Source of the DNA: Narthecium ossifragum
Lineage: Eukaryota > Streptophyta > Magnoliopsida > Dioscoreales > Nartheciaceae
Direction of reading: 5' to 3'
Length of the DNA stretch: 64,000 bases
Assembly: GCA_963920575.1 (NCBI GenBank)
Contig: OY986963.1
Location: 5,990,896 to 6,054,895, forward strand
Shown here: positions 59,428 to 64,000 of the stretch, piece after piece
Numbering within the stretch: the stretch's first letter is position 1
How the letters are laid out: the number at the start of each line of letters is the position of its first letter
Program-made: the position numbers and the translations under genes
Notes under the pieces: generated by a model
The model's database searches: none
What the model was told of the DNA's origin: nothing
The model's input: the letters and a program-made list of their open reading frames with translations, nothing else

Positions 59428-62400
59428 CGCTGCATGGATTCCAATTGTAATCAAATTACCTCAATACCACCAAGCTACATCAAAACCACGAAATTACCAC
59501 TGCAGGTCCGGTTGATGCCCCAACCACTAATTAGGTTCGCGAATAAAATTATTAGCTGATAAGAACGATCAATCCTGGCCGTCGGATCGATGTACCAGCG
59601 ATTAATTAGTTGATAGGAAAAATCAATGGCTCGTTCAAATAGGAGCCGGTGGTGTTGCAGGTGGCCAGTCCTAATCCGACGGCCGTGTCAGACTGGAGGA
59701 AATTGGCACCGTGCCGAAGTTGTACCGCGCTTGATGTCAGACTGGGGGAAATTGGCACCATGCCGGAGTTGTACCGCGCTTGATGTTGTGCATGATCTTA
59801 ACGGTCCAAATACAAATACCAGCATCGGAAGCTTTTTAAGCTTAGCTTTCGGTGTAGCGCAGCGGTGGAGGGGGTCCCACGAGGGATGCCGTGGGGGGGA
59901 GGCGGGGGCACGTGTGGGCCACGTGCGAGGGTGTTGGATCGGGGGACGACAACTCGAAAGGTGTGAGGGAGAAGTGTCGGGGCCCAGCTGTGCACACGAT
60001 TGGATACAGAGGTGGGGCCCCGGTTTCATGGACACGTGGCGACTGGGGGAAACGTCTTTTGAGGAGAAAAGGAGCTGGAGGGCATTAAATAGGATGGAAA
60101 AGGGACAGCGTCGGCAGATGAGTGGAAGAGCTGGAAATGGGAGCCGAAAGGATAGAATCGTAAATACTTAAGAGTAAAGTTATATTTTTTAAGAAAACTT
60201 AAATATACAGCGTAGTTTTTGCTAATAACACCACACTTTTCAGACAAATTATATAACATGCATGTAAGCACCGATTGAACACCTGAAAATTAAGCAGTTC
60301 AATCGTTGCCCACTAAACATGTTAACATATCATTCGATGGTTAATTATCGAATATGAAAAAAATATAATATAGTTAGCAAATAGTGTGGTATGTTTAGAA
60401 TCGTCATATATTTTAAAAGACATATTCAAATAAATGTAGGAGAAAATTTAATACTTATTTTCATTTTTGCTACATTTTTTTTTTATTTGGGGACAATACC
60501 GTTTTTTTCTCTCACGAGTAAGAATTCCTTGGTTCTCATTTATGGCTAGAGCTATAGTGAAAAACAGTCTATTTTGTAAAAGAAGTGAACAAATTAAATT
60601 GTAAAAATAAAAATAAAACACAACTAATATTCAAAAAAAAATTCCATAAACAAGCGATTGGGGACAGACACGAGGATTTGCGTAATAAATTTTGGATGAT
60701 CATAACCCCCTTAAGTTAATTACTTCATATGTTTGAATTCATGGATCTAATAGATTTTATCACATTTCATCCTCTAAAATGTCCACTTGGCTCACCTGAA
60801 TATGTCATCACATTCAATCCCTTCAATCAAGGCATTCTAATTTATTATAATTAAAATGATGCATCACATGATATAATCAGATTACATTACAGCATCTTCT
60901 AATCAATCTTATAAGGAGCAATAACGGTTACAACCATTTCTCTTCTATTAGTTTGTTTATATGTATATTTTCTTAAGTTAGTTTTATATATATTCTTAGA
61001 TTTACATATAGATATTCCCTAATCTACTTTATAACATGTACATTTTCCCTAAGTTGGTTTTATATTTTTATGACTCATCATATGAGTCACAATATTATAC
61101 ACACGTGGTATAAAGTTATCATAGAGATAGTGGGCTGATGTGGCGTAAGTTATTATATAGATAGTGGGGGCGGACAGTTAGCCGTGCCATCTTGGCCCAC
61201 CACCTAGTTTGATATATTACGGTAATAATACTCCAAACATGATACAACCAATTAATTAAATAGACTGTATTAATAATACGACACTCATTCTGCGAAGATT
61301 GAGGATCTAAATTATGACGCAATAACAAAATTTAGCACAATTTTTTATACAAAATAATCATCCTCAAGACTAGGATGCCCGTATGATTGTAGCAAGGACA
61401 CGCGGACGGAGTCAAATCGTGATGAAATCTAGACGATAGATTCGTTGCTTCCGAAGGTGGAAAGACAGCAGTACAGCAGCAGAGTTCCATGATTAGATTT
61501 TTTTACTACCTATGTCTTCATTTCCGTGTCTCCTTACTTCTTTTTACAGCATCCAAGGTTAAAGATCAATAGAGTATACTCTGTTTGCTAACCCCACTTG
61601 TTCTTCATCTTTCTTAACCTATGGTCTACGGAGGGGGTCACCCCTTCCAAGTTCCAATGGCAGGCAATGGTGGTGTTCTTAAAATACGTACTGATTTATA
61701 AAAGGACCAACTTAGATACATGGGAACAATATTAATTAATGGAAGAGATGAGATGAGATGAGATGAGAGAATCTAATGAGGAGGATGAGGAGGAGGTTGC
61801 AGGGTCACCATCTACAAAGAACATTGATGAAAGGTCCAACCTGATGATTTAGATTCAGCACTACGTACTATGTGGTTGCTTGCCTTTATTGATGCCTGTT
61901 CTTGGTTTCCCACCATATATAACTTGATGATTTCGGTGGATGTGCTTACATATCTATGGCTTATCAAAGAGAGACCCACCCGTAGTTGGTGATGCTTTGC
62001 ATATAATTAAAGGTTCAGAGATCGGTGCAAGCAACCTTCTTTCATGACCTTTTTGAGATATATAATTCAATTATTGGTTTGTTAAACCTCGACAGGGATG
62101 TTGGAACGAGTTGGGGAACAGTCATTAATTATGAGTAGAACGTATAGACGTATACATGCAATCTGATTAGATGTCTATTTCTTAGGGACATGATAATTAG
62201 TGTGTGATGATGGGAATTAAAGATCATAAAGCAAGAAGGGCGAGGTGTCACTATATAGATAACCATATGAATATAAATGAAATGGGTCCTTTAATTGAAT
62301 GCATTGGATGTTAACTTAGTGTTAACTCATTTGAGTGTGTGAATATCATTAAGTAACTTATTTTCTAGTAATTTTAGTTAGTGGATGTTGTTAGTGGTCA

Positions 62401-62440
62401 CCAAAACTTCAACCAATTTCTTGGATTTAATTAACTTACT
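59428..62440. other. Intergenic, no gene seen
   Basis: The left part (59620-60130) is GC-rich with a short tandem repeat (CAGACTGGAGGAAATTGGCA and CAGACTGGGGGAAATTGGCA, 49 bp apart) and several ACGTG cores (GCCACGTGC and CACGTGGCG). Open frames there are artefacts of GC-rich sequence. The rest is AT-rich without recognisable genes. A (GAGAT)n tract lies at about 61745-61767. Confidence 0.55.
61745..61767. repeat. (GAGAT)n microsatellite
   Basis: About four to five units of GAGAT. Confidence 0.9.
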
Positions 62441-64000
62441 GATATTTTTATGGGAGAGTTGTCAATGAGGTCTAAAAAAAATATGGTACGGCTTTGCCTC
62501 CTTGATAACTTCCATTCAACCATTTACTACTTTCTTTTGTCTAAAAGACCAAAATACCCCTCCATGACCTCCCACCACCTTCCACGACCCCCTGCTCCCC
62601 ACCTTTATTCCGATGGCCTTCATTCCATGACCTCTGACGAAGCCGCCTCCGAACTCACCTCCGACGCAGCCACCTCCAACCACCGCCTCCGACGATGCCA
62701 CCCCGACGCAGCCGACAACGTCGCCTCTGACGTAGCCGCCTCCGACGTAGCCACCCCGATCTCCTTTGACATAGCCGCCTCCGGCCTCCCCCTACCCCTC
62801 CGACCACTTCCCGATAGTTTCCCGACGAGATCCGGCAGCCCATGGGCGACACCTGGCCTCCTCAAGACCCACCGACGAACCACCCTAGACCCCCCTCATC
62901 CGCCGCCCATCGCCATGATCCAACCCACGGGCGACCCACGGCCACAACCTCGTCGGAGCTCACTCCATCCTCCACTGTCGCACGCTTCTTCCCTGTCGCC
63001 TCCAGCACCCCCCACAAGCCCTCCACCACCGACCACCGCGAACCCCGACGAGTGTGGTAGTGGAAAAATGAAGAAATGAGGAAACAAAACGTGAAAATAA
63101 AGCAAAAATTGGAAAAAAAAATTGGAAAAAAAAAACAAAATTCGGATAAAATAAGTGAAATATAGGAAAAAAGAGGTGAATTTTTCACGGATTACTTTCC
63201 AACAAAGTTACTTTCTATAGATTATTTTTCACTAATAATATGTGGAAAAATCAGTTAAAATAAGAAAAACATGAAAAAAAGAGAAAATATGGGGGAAATT
63301 TCACTTTTTATTTTTGAAAATGAAAAAGCTTTCCTTTGCACAGATTACTTTCCAGCACCAAAGTTACTTTTCACGAATAATATTTGAAAATATAGGCTAA
63401 AATAAGAAAAATATGGGGAAAAATCACACATCTTTTTAAATTACTTTTCACTTGTTACTTTGTATTAGTTACAGTAACTAGTTACTTTTCATTAGTTACA
63501 ATCACTAGTTACTTCCGTCGTGACACACATCGAGAACTCAAGTTATTTTTCGCAAAATAAGTTACTTTCCACATTACTAACATATGGAATATGGAAAATA
63601 ACTTGTAATATTTATGTACTTTCCATTAGTTTAGTTTAGTTACTTTCCATCTAACTGGTAGTTACTTTCCAGTTAGATGGTAGTTACTTTTCATCTAGAT
63701 GGTAGTTACTTTCCAGTTAGATGGTAGTTACTTTTTATAGTTAAATGCAGAAAGTAACTAAAATGTTAGATGATAATTACTTTTCAATTAGATGGTAGTT
63801 ACTTTCCATCTAACTGGTAGTTATTATCCATTAGTTACAATCACTAGTTACTTTCCGTCGTAGCACACATCGAGAACTCATGTTATTTTTCGTAAATATT
63901 GGTAAGTTACTTTCCACGGTACAAATATCTTGAATATGAAAATAACTTGTAATAATTATGAAAAGTAATTTACTTTTCATTAATTTAATTTAGTTACTTT
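62441..64000. mobile_element. Probable transposon fragment running off the right edge
   Basis: A GC-rich block (62560-63060) made of imperfect GCCGCCTCCGACGTAGCCACC-like units is followed by more than 800 bp dominated by GTTACTTTCCA motifs. A long unit containing TTACAATCACTAGTTACTT and CACATCGAGAACTCA occurs at about 63497 and again at about 63837. The sharp change in composition at both sides of the GC block resembles the Pack-type elements elsewhere in the window, but only one end is visible and no inverted repeat can be tested. Confidence 0.4.
63188..64000. repeat. GTTACTTTCCA-type repeat array
   Basis: More than twenty occurrences of TTACTTTCCA or close variants (TTACTTTTCA, TAGTTACTTTCCAGTTAGAT) lie in both tight and loose spacing. 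A higher-order unit of about 340 bp is also repeated. The array is cut by the window edge. Confidence 0.8.

Noticed and set aside
59626..60171. 181-codon open frame in the GC-rich block
   Set aside because: It has repetitive, Arg/Trp-rich composition and overlaps other frames on both strands. No domain was recognised.

Overview
This is a nuclear chromosome window from a flowering plant. The spliced genes use GT-AG introns, and every recognisable product belongs to a land-plant family. The very GC-rich 5' ends of the PPR, CML and SAUR genes, and the general look of the repeats, suggest a monocot. A palm would fit, but the genus cannot be fixed from the sequence alone.

Seven gene models are supported, plus one dead gene copy. 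From left to right they are: (1) the 3' two-thirds or so of a gene for the large B-block-binding subunit of TFIIIC (+, 8 visible exons, stop at 10769), with a 6.2-kb intron full of repeats; (2) an intronless P-class PPR protein (+, 12207-14030); (3) an intronless MATE/DETOXIFICATION transporter (-, 14285-15814), tail to tail with the PPR gene; (4) a broken paralogue of that MATE gene (+, about 23696-25250); (5) a four-EF-hand calmodulin-like protein (+, 26066-26650); (6) a six-exon YEATS-domain TAF14b/YAF9 gene (-, 30803-34092); (7) a SAUR gene (+, 37681-38010); (8) a five-exon filament-like plant protein (-, 46459-53251). The two MATE copies are separated by about 8 kb of nested transposons. 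The genes are unrelated housekeeping or signalling genes and do not form a pathway.

Much of the rest is transposon-derived, and several element ends can be placed to the base. A Mutator-like element at 17918-21265 carries PPR-like sequence and is split by a 1,654-bp solo-LTR-like insertion (19027-20680, target duplication GACGG). A second MULE-like element lies at 21798-23384. A degenerate PIF/Harbinger element at 27054-29980 holds both of its genes in facing, truncated form. A Tourist/Harbinger-like element lies at 43289-44556, a hAT relic near 45 kb, and two related palindrome-rich elements at 7859-8715 and 40167-40544.

The most interesting object is a Pack-MULE-like element at 56561-59417 with an identical 10-bp target duplication. 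It carries at least three captured gene pieces. Two of them keep splice junctions that join in frame; the third is a BAHD acyltransferase C-terminus on the opposite strand. No new defence, CRISPR-like or operon-type system was seen. The novelty here is in the transposon architecture.
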